Shown: positions 1-11,985, counted from the first letter of the stretch. The stretch: 64,000 bases of DNA from Clostridium algoriphilum (GCF_020443705.1 NZ_JAIZZK010000017.1:1-64000), one strand, 5' to 3'. Translations and numbers: made by a program. Notes: generated from the letters alone by a model not told the origin.

Positions 1-54
1 ATTATAACAAATAGAGGGGGTCATTGTTTTTTTTATTATAAAAGTAGCTTAAAC

Positions 55-117
55 CCTTGCTAATGCAAGGATTCAAATAAATAAAACAAAGATAGTGTTA
101 ACACTATCAAATTTTTT
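55..117 (+). promoter_or_regulatory. Two-hairpin leader before the PLP enzyme gene
   Basis: The leader holds a short hairpin (CCTTGC-TAAT-GCAAGG, 55-70) and then a perfect 18-bp palindrome GATAGTGTTAACACTATC (91-108) followed by AAATTTTTT. The second element could be a repressor operator or a weak terminator or attenuator in front of the ribosome site GAGGAGG. I looked for S-box (SAM-I) and T-box core motifs and did not find them, although the window begins only 131 bases upstream so a 5' part could be cut off. Confidence 0.5.
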
Positions 118-131
118 GAGGAGGAAAAGAT

Positions 132-1268
132 ATGAAAATTGAATCATTATTAATACACGGCGGAATAGATGGTGATGCTCAAACCGGAGCAGTAAATGTA
201 CCTATTTATCAAACATCTACATTTAAAAAAGGCAAATTTGATGCAGATAATGCTTACGAGTATTCAAGATCAGGAAATCCTACAAGAGAAGCTCTTGAAA
301 AACTCATTACAGATCTTGAAGAAGGTCATGCAGGATTTGCATTTGCTTCAGGAATGGCAGCTACAACTGCCACATTATCATTATTTAAAACAGGAGATAA
401 AATTCTAATATCAAATAATATCTATGGTGGAACCTTTAGAGTTATAGACAAATATTTTAATAATTTCGGTATAAATTATAGTACATTTAATTCATCAGAT
501 ATAAAACAACTTAAAAATAACATTGATGCAAGTGTTAAAGCTATTTTTATAGAAACCCCAACAAACCCATTGATGGGTATTACAGATATAAAAGAAGTTT
601 CAAAAATTGCAAAAGAAAATAATTTGATTTTGATTGTCGACAATACCTTTATGACTCCATACTTACAAAAACCAATTACTCTTGGTGCTGATATAGTTAT
701 TCATAGTGCTACAAAATATCTAAGTGGACATAGTGATTTAATTGCAGGGCTTGTTGTAGTAAATAATAAGGAATTAGCAGAGAAAATACAATTTATACAA
801 AATTCAACAGGCGGAGTTTTGTCTCCATTTGATTCCTTCTTATTGATTAGAGGTATTAAAACTCTAGCTTTAAGAATGGATAGACACAACTCAAACGCTA
901 AAATTGTTGCTAGTCTTTTAAGAGATAGAAAGGAAGTAGAAAAAGTATATTATCCAGGTTTTGTTGATCATCCAGGACACAAAATACAATCAAAGCAAGC
1001 TAAAGGATATGGTGGCATCATTTCTTTTGTTCTAAAAAAAGATTATGATTATAAAAAATTCTTAGAAAGCTTAGAGTTAATAACTTTTGGAGAAAGCTTA
1101 GGAGGGGTGGAATCATTAATTTGTCATCCTGCCACTATGACACATGCCGCAGTTCCATATGAAATAAGACAAGAAATCGGCATAACAGATAATTTAATAA
1201 GATTATCTGTAGGTGTTGAAAATGTAGAGGATATAGTAGAAGATTTAATAAACGCATTAGAACTATAA
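132..1268 (+). CDS. mccB: Cystathionine gamma-lyase / homocysteine gamma-lyase family PLP enzyme (MccB/MetB type)
   Basis: A 378-residue cytosolic fold-type I PLP enzyme of trans-sulfuration. The N-terminus IHGGIDGDAQTGAVNVPIYQ is close to Bacillus MccB as I recall it. The YEYSRSGNPTR signature sits near residues 43-52, the PLP-contacting Asp near 170 (LIVDNTF), and the Schiff-base Lys in SATKYLSGHSD is about residue 195. Length is normal for the family. Start: ATG 8 bases after GAGGAGG. MccB makes cysteine, 2-oxobutyrate and ammonia from cystathionine, and can release H2S from homocysteine. MetB, MetC and methionine gamma-lyase share the fold, so the exact reaction is not settled by sequence reading. 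It stands alone between a hairpin leader and a strong terminator. Confidence 0.85.
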   Translation: MKIESLLIHGGIDGDAQTGAVNVPIYQTSTFKKGKFDADNAYEYSRSGNPTREALEKLITDLEEGHAGFAFASGMAATTATLSLFKTGDKILISNNIYGGTFRVIDKYFNNFGINYSTFNSSDIKQLKNNIDASVKAIFIETPTNPLMGITDIKEVSKIAKENNLILIVDNTFMTPYLQKPITLGADIVIHSATKYLSGHSDLIAGLVVVNNKELAEKIQFIQNSTGGVLSPFDSFLLIRGIKTLALRMDRHNSNAKIVASLLRDRKEVEKVYYPGFVDHPGHKIQSKQAKGYGGIISFVLKKDYDYKKFLESLELITFGESLGGVESLICHPATMTHAAVPYEIRQEIGITDNLIRLSVGVENVEDIVEDLINALEL

Positions 1269-1305
1269 CTTTAACAAAGTAATCAATGAAAGATATATGA
1301 ACCAA

Positions 1306-1348
1306 AAAAATCTTGGATCATCACAACAAATTGATGATCCAAGATTTT
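1306..1348. terminator. Bidirectional terminator
   Basis: A long stem AAAATCTTGGATCATCA / TGATGATCCAAGATTTT with an 8-base loop, A-rich before and T-rich after. It ends the PLP enzyme gene on the plus strand and could also stop minus-strand transcripts from lacZ and the amylase relic. Confidence 0.85.
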
Positions 1349-1452
1349 AAAATTGCTAATTACTTTTTATGATCTTCTTCCAATAATAAGATCAAAAATG
1401 AATACAATTGCTGAAACTAATTCAAGAAAGTCGTCTTTTCACATTGAATATT

Positions 1453-1754
1453 TTATTTAAAATCCAAACCATTCTTAAATATACACCAAACTGAGTATGA
1501 ATTTTCATTAACAGTGAAAATCACCGCTACCATCCTCTTCAATTTTAATTCCTCCAGAAAATGTTACCAGTTATATCTACAAAAGTCTTACCAGCGAGTT
1601 TTTCTGAAACAAACATCTTCTTAGAACCACCATCCTTTATATGCCGGTGGGAGCCAAAGAGTGTTTATGCCTACATCACTTAAGGCTTTACATGCTCTTT
1701 CAAAAAATTCCAGTGACCTCCATCTGATGGTAGATTCCATTCAAAGAATTGCAT
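1453..1754 (-). pseudogene. Alpha-amylase relic (N- and C-terminal ends joined by an internal deletion)
   Basis: Reading the minus strand from 1754 gives MQFFEWNLPSDGGHWNFLKE. After one frameshift (near 1685) it gives KALSDVGINTLWLPPAYKG, the diagnostic start of cytoplasmic AmyS-type GH13 alpha-amylases. It then jumps (junction about 1630-1636) to KKMFVSEKLAGKTFVDITGN and, after another frameshift, GDFTVNENSYSVW, which match the extreme C-terminus of the same family. About 400 central residues with all catalytic groups are missing. It starts 8 bases after the lacZ stop on the same strand, so lacZ and the amylase may once have been co-transcribed. It cannot encode a functional enzyme. Confidence 0.85.
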
Positions 1755-1761
1755 TATAGTT

Positions 1762-4911
<3,150 letters not shown>

Positions 4912-5035
4912 CTAAACCAATATTTTATATATAAGAGTCACTTAAATAACTAACATACAATTGTCTATTTAACAACTTATTACTTTATTCAACAAGTACA
5001 TTCTAATACCTTTATTTCTTACAATTTTTTCAAAT

Positions 5036-5078
5036 AAAAAAGCCAGTCAAGTTGATATAATATCATCTTAACTGACTA
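5036..5078 (-). terminator. Terminator after the second M20 amidohydrolase gene
   Basis: On the minus strand an imperfect stem AGTCAGTTAAGATGA / TCAACTTGACTGGCT is followed by TTTTT. The hairpin is nearly the same sequence as the one after metQ at 6377-6419, which points to a segmental duplication. Confidence 0.8.
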
Positions 5079-5109
5079 CTAAAAATACTTATACTTAATC
5101 CTACCTAGT

Positions 5110-6276
5110 TTATTCTTCTTTCAAAATATTCAATGCACGTTTAGCGAGTTGTGAAAAATATTTTGCACCGGGCAGAATCGCAGCATCATCTACTTTAAAT
5201 TTAGGATGATGAAGTGAATATGACACACCTGTACCAATATTTACAAATGCACCTGATATTTGTTCCTGATAAAAAGCAAAGTCTTCACCAATTAGTGTGT
5301 CTGGAAGTTCTTTAATAACATATCCCTGTTCTTTTGCTACATCCAATGCAACAGACGTCCACTTAGGAGTGTTATTTGTTGCTGGTGGTCCGCAGTACCA
5401 TTTTAGCTCAGCCGTTGCGCCAAATGAGTCAGCCATTCCTTTAACTATTTGCCGCATTCTTTTAGGAACAAACTCACGCATTTTAGCATTAACTGTTCTC
5501 ACAGTTCCTTCAAGATAAGCTGTAGTTGGAATTACATTCCATGTATTACCACTTTGCAAGTGAGCAACACTAATGAGCGCTTGATCAAATGCACTAACAT
5601 TACGACTAACTATTGTTTGTAATGCTGTAATTATATGAGCTGCAACAATAATCGGATCTATCCCCTTCTCTGGTGAGGAAGCATGTGTCCCAACACCCAC
5701 AATTTCAATTTCAAAACGATCAACTGCAGCAGTCAAAGGTCCTACTTTTGTTCCAAAACTTCCCACTTCTAAATCTGGTGCACTATGGAGCCCAAAAATT
5801 GCAGATACATCAGTTAATGCTCCGGTTGCTAAAACATTTTCTGCACCCTTTCCTGTTTCTTCAGCTGGTTGAAATATAAACCTTACCGTTCCAGATAATG
5901 TTGCTTCTTGCTGTTTTAATATATACGCTGCACCTAAAATAACTGTTGTATGAAAATCGTGACCACAAGCATGCATTTTACCGAGCACTTGTGACTTATA
6001 ATCTAAATTCGAATCCTCAATGATAGGCAACGCATCAATATCTCCCCGAATTGCAATAATAGGCCCTTCCTTATTTCCTGTTATTTCTGCAACTAACCCT
6101 GTAGCGAGCGGTAGATCAAGTATACGAATATGAGCCTCGTTTAATAGCTTACGTAAAGTTTTAGTTGTTTCAAATTCCTCATTTGATAACTCTGGATTCT
6201 TATGAAAATTATGACGTACCTCAATTAATTTTTCTTCCAAATTATTAATAATATTTGATAATATCTCATTTTCCAT
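5110..6276 (-). CDS. M20-family metal-dependent amidohydrolase (N-acyl-amino-acid type), copy 2
   Basis: A 388-residue zinc amidohydrolase of the HipO / IAA-amino-acid hydrolase type (peptidase M20D). Metal-site motifs are RGDIDALPI (about 78-86), MHACGHDFH (about 101-109), FQPAEE, and the late GEDFAFYQ. Members remove acyl groups from N-acylated amino acids in the cytosol. It is a close paralogue of the protein at 8986-10155, with most residues identical by eye, and lies at the 3' end of the met operon after its own terminator-separated gap. Start: ATG after AAGGAGAATAATTT. Its place beside MetNIQ suggests N-acyl or N-formyl sulfur amino acids as substrate; that is inference. Confidence 0.88.
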   Translation of the reverse strand: MENEILSNIINNLEEKLIEVRHNFHKNPELSNEEFETTKTLRKLLNEAHIRILDLPLATGLVAEITGNKEGPIIAIRGDIDALPIIEDSNLDYKSQVLGKMHACGHDFHTTVILGAAYILKQQEATLSGTVRFIFQPAEETGKGAENVLATGALTDVSAIFGLHSAPDLEVGSFGTKVGPLTAAVDRFEIEIVGVGTHASSPEKGIDPIIVAAHIITALQTIVSRNVSAFDQALISVAHLQSGNTWNVIPTTAYLEGTVRTVNAKMREFVPKRMRQIVKGMADSFGATAELKWYCGPPATNNTPKWTSVALDVAKEQGYVIKELPDTLIGEDFAFYQEQISGAFVNIGTGVSYSLHHPKFKVDDAAILPGAKYFSQLAKRALNILKEE

Positions 6277-6376
6277 AAATTATTCTCCTTAAATTTATTT
6301 AAATAGGTTTTATATCTATGTCATTATAATAGTTCTTGTATATTTGTTGAAATAACAGTATAACCCACCTCTCATA

Positions 6377-6419
6377 TAAAAAGCCAGTCAAAATGACTTA
6401 GTATCACCTTAACTGACTG
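6377..6419 (-). terminator. Terminator after metQ, paralogous to the one at 5036-5078
   Basis: On the minus strand AGTCAGTTAAGGTGA / TCATTTTGACTGGCT is followed by TTTTT. Part of the transcription probably reads through, since the next M20 gene follows only about 100 bases later with no obvious strong promoter of its own. Confidence 0.75.
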
Positions 6420-6439
6420 AATAACAAATAATCTTGTTA

Positions 6440-7282
6440 TTATTTTAACCCATCAGGTATTACCCAATAATTATTCTTATTGTGTTCTTTCATATACTTC
6501 TTAAATTCATCTGATTTATATGCTGCTACAATATCTTTTGCCCATACACTATTTTCTTTACCTTTGTTCACAACTGCAGTAATTTCTAAATCTTTTACAA
6601 TATTCTCCGACAACAAAGACTTTGATGCATCTATATGTGATGAATATACAATGCTCCCGGGTAATACAGCAAAATCAATATCCTTCATTGCACGAGGAAT
6701 TTGTGCTGAGTCCATCAATGTAATATTTAAATTATGTGGATTTTCTATTATATCACTTTTACTTGCAGACATAGGGTCTATTCCTGCCTTTAGTTTAATC
6801 CAACCTGCCTTTTGCAATAAATTATAAGCACGGGCTGTATTAGAAGGATCTTTTGGTATAGCTATTTTAGCACCAGCCTTAACATCTTTAATTGTTTTGA
6901 ATTTATCAGAAAATATTCCTGCTGGTACTGTTGGTATGTGCACAATTGGTAAAAGATGTGCATTCTTTTCCTTATTAAAATTGTTCATATAAGCTGTATG
7001 CTGTGCTACATTTAAATCAATGCTATCTTCAGTTAGTGCCACTTCAGATAATAATAAATTAGAGAAATTAACCAACTTTACTGTGTATCCTTTCTTTTCT
7101 AGGATGGGTTTAACCACAGAATTAAATAAATCATTATAAGGCCCTGCTGAAACACCAACTCGTAGTTCTTTCTTTTTATCATTACTAGCGCTACTATTTG
7201 ATTTTCCACAACCAGATACTCCCAAAATAAGTACCCCTACTGACATAATTGTAACGATTTTTGTAAATAATCCTTTTTCCAT
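6440..7282 (-). CDS. metQ: Methionine ABC transporter substrate-binding lipoprotein MetQ
   Basis: A 280-residue NlpA/MetQ lipoprotein. The N-terminus has a hydrophobic segment followed by the lipobox LGVSGC, giving Cys at about residue 25 as the lipidated residue. The body carries the family motifs RVGVSAGPYNDL, VNFSNLLLSEVAL, LNVAQHTAYMNNFN and IPKDPSNTARAYNLLQKAGWI. It captures methionine (L or D, and in some homologues N-formyl or derivatised methionine) outside the membrane for MetNI. It is the third gene of a metN-metI-metQ set, with ribosome site AAAGGAGAATATAT before ATG. A hairpin terminator lies 20 bases after its stop. Confidence 0.95.
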   Translation of the reverse strand: MEKGLFTKIVTIMSVGVLILGVSGCGKSNSSASNDKKKELRVGVSAGPYNDLFNSVVKPILEKKGYTVKLVNFSNLLLSEVALTEDSIDLNVAQHTAYMNNFNKEKNAHLLPIVHIPTVPAGIFSDKFKTIKDVKAGAKIAIPKDPSNTARAYNLLQKAGWIKLKAGIDPMSASKSDIIENPHNLNITLMDSAQIPRAMKDIDFAVLPGSIVYSSHIDASKSLLSENIVKDLEITAVVNKGKENSVWAKDIVAAYKSDEFKKYMKEHNKNNYWVIPDGLK

Positions 7283-7305
7283 ATATATTCTCCTTTATAA
7301 ATAGC

Positions 7306-7956
7306 TTAATGGCGTCGTATCCTAAGCGCCAACATATTACCTAGTGATTGAATGATTTGTACAAAAATAATCAATATAACCACTGTTACAATGATTACAA
7401 CAGTATCAAATCGTTCATATCCATACGAAATTGCTAAATCTCCTATGCCTCCACCTCCGACCGTTCCAGCCATAGCTGTAGCACCTATTAAACCAATTGT
7501 AGCGGTTGTTAAATTTAAAATTAGTGAACTAGAAGCTTCCTTTAAAAGAAAATGCCAAATAATTTGAAACGGCGTTGCACCCATAGCCTCTGCGGCTTCT
7601 ATAATCCCATCATCTACTTCTAGTAACGAGCTTTCTACAAGACGAGCGATATACGGTGCAATGTAAACAATTAAAGGTACAATAGCAGCACTCGTGCCAA
7701 TTGATGTCCCTACTACAATGCGTGTAAATGGAATAATTGCTATTAATAAAATAATGAATGGTAATGAACGAAAAATATTTATAATTTGATTTAATATTGA
7801 AAATATTATACCTTTTGCAATGATGCCACTTTTTCTAGTTACCACCAACAATATACCCATAGGAATACCAAATAGTGATCCAATAACCAAAGAAAAACTA
7901 ACCATATATAATGTTTCTTTTATTGCTTGTATTACTTGCTGACTATCAATCGTCAT
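7306..7956 (-). CDS. metI: Methionine ABC transporter permease MetI
   Basis: A 216-residue integral membrane protein with about five membrane segments. It has the binding-protein-dependent permease EAA loop (EAAEAMGATPFQIIWHFLLK, about residues 140-159) that contacts the ATPase MetN. It forms the transmembrane channel for methionine uptake. The start overlaps the metN stop by 11 bases, indicating translational coupling. The ribosome site GGAGGTTAAAAGCAATT lies inside the end of metN. Length and topology are normal for MetI (217 in E. coli). Confidence 0.95.
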   Translation of the reverse strand: MTIDSQQVIQAIKETLYMVSFSLVIGSLFGIPMGILLVVTRKSGIIAKGIIFSILNQIINIFRSLPFIILLIAIIPFTRIVVGTSIGTSAAIVPLIVYIAPYIARLVESSLLEVDDGIIEAAEAMGATPFQIIWHFLLKEASSSLILNLTTATIGLIGATAMAGTVGGGGIGDLAISYGYERFDTVVIIVTVVILIIFVQIIQSLGNMLALRIRRH

Positions 7957-8980
7957 AATTGCTTTTAACCTCCTCTACAATAAGATCTTTTTTACATATG
8001 AACTGATATGCCTGCTCTATTGATAATACTTCACCTTGTAGAAGAACAATAATGTTTCCGAGTGTCGTCCCTTGCAATTCGCTTACATTAGCAAACAAAA
8101 TATTAATATTTACATCAAACTTCTTTGCTATTTCTGAAACTAATGGTTGCCTTGCCCTATCTCCAATAAATTTAATTTTAAAAATACGCCCATTAAGTTG
8201 CTCTTCTGTCATACCTTTAACAATACTCTTTGGCACTGTATCTTTAATAATCGTGCGAACAAAATTCTGCGTTGTAGGTTCCTTGGGATTTCCAAACACT
8301 TCTAATACATTCCCTTGTTCTATAATCTCACCACTTTCCATCACAGCTACTGAATTACAGATTTCTTGGATGACATTCATTTCATGAGTAATAACCAAAA
8401 TTGTAATATTGTACTTTTTATTAATACGTTTTAAAAGTTGTAATATTGACTGTGTTGTTTGAGGATCAAGTGCCGATGTTGCTTCATCACATAGTAATAT
8501 AAATGGATTTGTGGCTAAAGCACGTGCAATGCCGACACGTTGTTTTTCTCCCCCCGATAATTCATCTGGGTAACTTTGCATTTTACTTTCAAGCCCAACA
8601 AATGATAATAATTCATTAACTCTTTCACTAATCTGTTTTCTAGGCACATGACTTAATACAAGCGGAATAGCCACATTATCAAAAACCGTTTTTGAGTTAA
8701 GCAAATTAAAATGTTGAAAGATCATCCCAACTTGTTTTCTAACTGTTCGCAGGTCTTTATTAGATAACAAAGCCAAATCTTTTCCATCGATAAGTACTTT
8801 TCCTAAAGTAGGTTTTTCCAAAAAATTAACCACGCGAACCAAGGTACTTTTACCTGCCCCACTAAAACCAATTACACCAAATATATCACCTTTCTTAATT
8901 TTAATATTTATTCCTTTAAGGGCATGAACAATTACACCTTTACTATTAAAAGTTTTGCATACATCTTGTAATTCAATCAC
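7946..8980 (-). CDS. metN: Methionine ABC transporter ATP-binding protein MetN
   Basis: A 344-residue ABC ATPase. It has Walker A GFSGAGKST, Q-loop MIFQHFNLL, signature LSGGEKQRVGIARALA, Walker B ILLCDEATSALD and the H-loop ITHEM. A C-terminal NIL/ACT-like domain (about 265-340) in MetN proteins binds methionine and transinhibits transport. Start is GTG, 5 bases after the stop of the upstream M20 gene, using AGAGG inside that gene's end. The tight spacing places it in one operon with the M20 amidohydrolase upstream and metI/metQ downstream. Confidence 0.95.
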   Translation of the reverse strand: MIELQDVCKTFNSKGVIVHALKGINIKIKKGDIFGVIGFSGAGKSTLVRVVNFLEKPTLGKVLIDGKDLALLSNKDLRTVRKQVGMIFQHFNLLNSKTVFDNVAIPLVLSHVPRKQISERVNELLSFVGLESKMQSYPDELSGGEKQRVGIARALATNPFILLCDEATSALDPQTTQSILQLLKRINKKYNITILVITHEMNVIQEICNSVAVMESGEIIEQGNVLEVFGNPKEPTTQNFVRTIIKDTVPKSIVKGMTEEQLNGRIFKIKFIGDRARQPLVSEIAKKFDVNINILFANVSELQGTTLGNIIVLLQGEVLSIEQAYQFICKKDLIVEEVKSNYDD

Positions 8981-8985
8981 CTATC

Positions 8986-10155
8986 TTACCTCTTTTCTGT
9001 TAAAATAACCAATGCACGTCTAGCCAGTTTTGTAAAATAATTTGCACTTGGCAAAATTGCCGCATCATCTACTGTAAATTTAGGATGGTGAAGTGAATAG
9101 GATAAACCTGTACCAATATTAACAAATACGCCTGGTATTTGTTCTTGATAATAAGCAAAATCTTCACCACCGAGAGATGGTGGCACTCCTTTAATTTCAT
9201 ATTCCTGTTCTTTTGCTACCTCTAATGCAACCGCCGTCCATTCTTCCGAGTTATTTGTTGCTGGTGGTCCTGGGTACCATTTAAGCTCAGCCTTTGCACC
9301 AAATGAGTCAGCCATTCCTTTAATTTTTTGTTGCATTTTTTTAGGGATAAACTCACGAGTTTCCTTTTTTAACGTTCTCACCGTTCCTTCAATATATGCT
9401 TTAGTTGGAATTACATTCCATGTATTACCACTTTTTAACTGAGTAACACTAACAAGAGCTTGATCAAAGGCACTAACATTACGACTAACAATTGTTTGTA
9501 ATGCCGTAACTATATGAGCCGCAACAATAACCGGATCTATTCCCTTTTCCGGTGACGATGCATGTGTCCCAAGACCTTCAATCTCAATTTCAAAACGATC
9601 AACTGCTGCAGTCAATGGTCCCACATTTGTCCCTAAACTGCCTACTTCTAAATCCGGTGCGCTATGCAATCCAAAAATTGCACCAACGCCTGATAAGGCT
9701 CCTGTTACTAAAATTTCTTCTGCACCATGTCCTTTTTCTTCAGCTGGTTGAAAAATAAACCGTACCGTTCCACATAATGTTGATTCTTGCTGCTTCAGCA
9801 AATAAGCTGCTCCTAAAATAGCAGTTGTATGAAAATCATGGCCGCAAGCATGCATTTTACCAAGCACTTGTGACTTATACTCAAAATCTGTTTCTTCAAT
9901 AATAGGAAGTGCATCAATATCTCCTCTAATTGCAATAATAGGGCCTTCCTTATTTCCTGTTATTTCCGCAACTAATCCTGTTGCGAGAGGCAGATCAAGT
10001 ACACGAATTTTAGCCTCATTTAATAAATTACGTAAGGTTTTAGTTGTTTCAAATTCCTCATTTGATAACTCTGGGTGTTTATGAAAATTATGACGTACCT
10101 CTATAAGTTTTTCTTCTAGATTGTTAATAATTGTTAGTAACTTTTCATTTTCCAT
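8986..10155 (-). CDS. M20-family metal-dependent amidohydrolase (N-acyl-amino-acid type), copy 1
   Basis: A 389-residue HipO/M20D amidohydrolase with RGDIDALPI, MHACGHDFH, FQPAEE and GGEDFAYYQEQIPG. The last motif is closer to the family consensus than the GEDFAFYQEQIS of copy 2. It removes an N-acyl group from an amino acid in the cytosol. It lies between the D-aminoacylase-like gene and metN, 5 bases before metN, so its product is probably needed together with the transporter. Comparable clusters in Bacillus combine uptake systems with N-acetyl-cysteine or N-acyl amino-acid deacetylases. The match to a methionine derivative here is inference from position. Confidence 0.9.
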   Translation of the reverse strand: MENEKLLTIINNLEEKLIEVRHNFHKHPELSNEEFETTKTLRNLLNEAKIRVLDLPLATGLVAEITGNKEGPIIAIRGDIDALPIIEETDFEYKSQVLGKMHACGHDFHTTAILGAAYLLKQQESTLCGTVRFIFQPAEEKGHGAEEILVTGALSGVGAIFGLHSAPDLEVGSLGTNVGPLTAAVDRFEIEIEGLGTHASSPEKGIDPVIVAAHIVTALQTIVSRNVSAFDQALVSVTQLKSGNTWNVIPTKAYIEGTVRTLKKETREFIPKKMQQKIKGMADSFGAKAELKWYPGPPATNNSEEWTAVALEVAKEQEYEIKGVPPSLGGEDFAYYQEQIPGVFVNIGTGLSYSLHHPKFTVDDAAILPSANYFTKLARRALVILTEKR

Positions 10156-10222
10156 AAAATATTACTCCCTTTAATTTATTAATAGTTTTCTAATATCCAC
10201 TTAAGTATTATTATATTTATAG

Positions 10223-11572
10223 CTATGCGGTTCTAATAGTTCTACCTGCGGTACTATTTTGTATAACCCCTCCATCTAAAACTAACCTCCCATTCACAAA
10301 TACGTATTTTATTCCTTCAGGATTTCTATCTGGAACCCCCACATCTGGAAACTCAGATTTATCTTTAATAGTATCTATATCAAAAATAACAACATCGGCG
10401 TCTGAGCCTTTTTTAATTCGTCCCTTTTGTTTAAGCCCCATGGTTTCTGCTGGAAGAAAAGTTGCCTTGCGAACTGCTTCAATTAGGCTTATCTCCTTGC
10501 GTTCTCTTACCATATACCTAAAATACCTTGGGAAGGTACCTGAAATTTGAGGATGTCCTTCACCCCTTTTGTAAGGCCCGGTGTCAGAAGAGGGCATTGC
10601 GTAACTTTTATCTAAAGCCTTATATACACTTTCATTTGAACCCGTACAATATATAATACATTCACAAGGATTACCAGCTCTTAATTCTTTATATAGTTTC
10701 TTGTTTAATCTTTCACCTTTATATTTTCCTGAAGCTACAAGCATTTTGTTTAAACATAATAATCCATGATTCACATTTTTCTCGCAAAAAATTGCAGTTC
10801 CAATAGACGTAGCCCAATCGTTATATAATCCACTATCTATTTTTATATTTAATCCGTCCTCTATTGCTTTATCCACTATTTCTAACGCTTTATCCATAAC
10901 TACATTATATTGATAAACAAAATGGGATATTAGCACTGCAGCTCCTGTAACCCTTGAAATTTCAATAGCTTCTCTTAGTGAATTTAAATCATGATCCGAA
11001 GAAACTCTTGTATGAATTGTAATAGGTCTGTTGTGTTTTGCAGCTATTATGCATATAGCATATATTTCTTCGAGTGAGCTATAAGGGGCATATTCTAATC
11101 CTAATGATAGTCCACAAGCACCTTCCCCCAATGCTTTTTCTGTAAGATATTGCATTTTGCAAATTTGTTCTTTATTAGCTGCTGAATATACATCTGTAAT
11201 TCCAACAGCCTCACGTAGGCTCATAGAATGTCCTACAAGTTCAGCTTGATTTATAACAAACCCTTTTTTATCTTGCTTATCAAAAAAAGTATTCATATTT
11301 ATAGGACTTAACCCACAATTGCCACCTATTGTAGTAGTTATACCTTGACGCAAGGATAGCTCTCCACAATAATCTTCTCCGTCAACATGTCCATGAATAT
11401 CGATGAAGCCCGGTGAAACTATTAAACCCGATGCATTTATATTTTTTATTCCAACTAGTTCTCCATTTGTTATTTCTGCCAGCTTTCCATCTTTTATACC
11501 TAAACTTCCTTTGAAACTTGTTTTGAGGTCAGGGTCAATCAAAGTACCGTTATTAATTGCAACATCAAACAT
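10223..11572 (-). CDS. D-aminoacylase / N-acyl-D-amino-acid deacylase family amidohydrolase
   Basis: A 449-residue amidohydrolase-superfamily protein. The N-terminal metal motif is SPGFIDIHGHVDGEDY (about 53-68), then GGNCGLSP, TRVSSDHD and a C-terminal KGSDADVVIFD with FVNGRLVLDGG. These are the hallmarks of D-aminoacylase and the dihydroorotase-like branch. It probably hydrolyses N-acyl-D-amino acids in the cytosol. It is the first intact gene of the minus-strand operon with M20-metNIQ-M20. MetQ-type transporters can import D-methionine, so a D- or N-acyl-methionine salvage role is plausible but inferred. Start: ATG after AAGGGAGTGTTTATAA. A truncated peptide permease lies just upstream. 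Confidence 0.85.
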   Translation of the reverse strand: MFDVAINNGTLIDPDLKTSFKGSLGIKDGKLAEITNGELVGIKNINASGLIVSPGFIDIHGHVDGEDYCGELSLRQGITTTIGGNCGLSPINMNTFFDKQDKKGFVINQAELVGHSMSLREAVGITDVYSAANKEQICKMQYLTEKALGEGACGLSLGLEYAPYSSLEEIYAICIIAAKHNRPITIHTRVSSDHDLNSLREAIEISRVTGAAVLISHFVYQYNVVMDKALEIVDKAIEDGLNIKIDSGLYNDWATSIGTAIFCEKNVNHGLLCLNKMLVASGKYKGERLNKKLYKELRAGNPCECIIYCTGSNESVYKALDKSYAMPSSDTGPYKRGEGHPQISGTFPRYFRYMVRERKEISLIEAVRKATFLPAETMGLKQKGRIKKGSDADVVIFDIDTIKDKSEFPDVGVPDRNPEGIKYVFVNGRLVLDGGVIQNSTAGRTIRTA

Positions 11573-11594
11573 TTATAAACACTCCCTTCAAAGA

Positions 11595-11690
11595 TTATTT
11601 AGGATCTAAAGCATCTCTTAGTACATTGCCTATATACTTTATTGATAATACACTTAATATAATCATTAAGCCCGGTAGTATCTACAACCA
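11595..11690 (-). pseudogene. C-terminal relic of an oligo/dipeptide ABC permease (OppC/DppC type)
   Basis: On the minus strand the sequence reads LPGLMIILSVLSIKYIGNVL followed by RDALDPK and a stop. This is the conserved last membrane helix and the GDGLRDALDPK ending of OppC/DppC permeases. Upstream the frame meets a stop (W-L-stop-I-L-P-G) and no earlier part of the gene is present. The stop lies 22 bases before the D-aminoacylase start, so the operon once included a peptide transporter. No other dpp/opp genes are in the window. Confidence 0.8.
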
Positions 11691-11922
11691 TAGTCAGCAT
11701 TCAATCCATAGTAAACATATATGTTTTAAGTTTTACTAATATTACCACGTTGTTTACCATTTGTCAACGCGAAATAGCCCCTTCACCTTTCGTAACTATC
11801 AATTAAAATAACTTGTTATTCAGCAGCTAACACCCTATAAAATTAATCTGTTATAACTTTAAGTTTAGCTTCATCAATTAATAGAGAAAACCCTGTAAAA
11901 TCAAAACCTTATGTTAATGTAA

Positions 11923-11985
11923 ATAAGAGTTTCCACAGGATTAGAGAATATAGATGATTTATTATCTGAATTTAAGAAACATTAA
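11923..11985 (+). pseudogene. C-terminal relic of a cystathionine beta-lyase / gamma-synthase-type PLP enzyme
   Basis: The plus strand reads IRVSTGLENIDDLLSEFKKH and stop, matching the universal C-terminal motif of the Cys/Met-metabolism PLP family (compare IRLSVGVENVEDIVEDLINA at the end of the gene at 132-1268). No upstream coding part survives. It is followed 23 bases later by a good terminator, which presumably served the lost gene. Its loss beside the methionine operon fits a deletion removing both this gene and the peptide permease. Confidence 0.72.

Noticed and set aside
1-131. SAM (S-box) riboswitch or T-box before the mccB-like gene
   Set aside because: None of the conserved core strings is present; only two simple hairpins are seen.
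11775-11910. Minus-strand frame reading GFDFTGFSLLIDEAKLKVIT
   Set aside because: A short open stretch without a recognisable family or ribosome site; it may be chance in the deletion scar.
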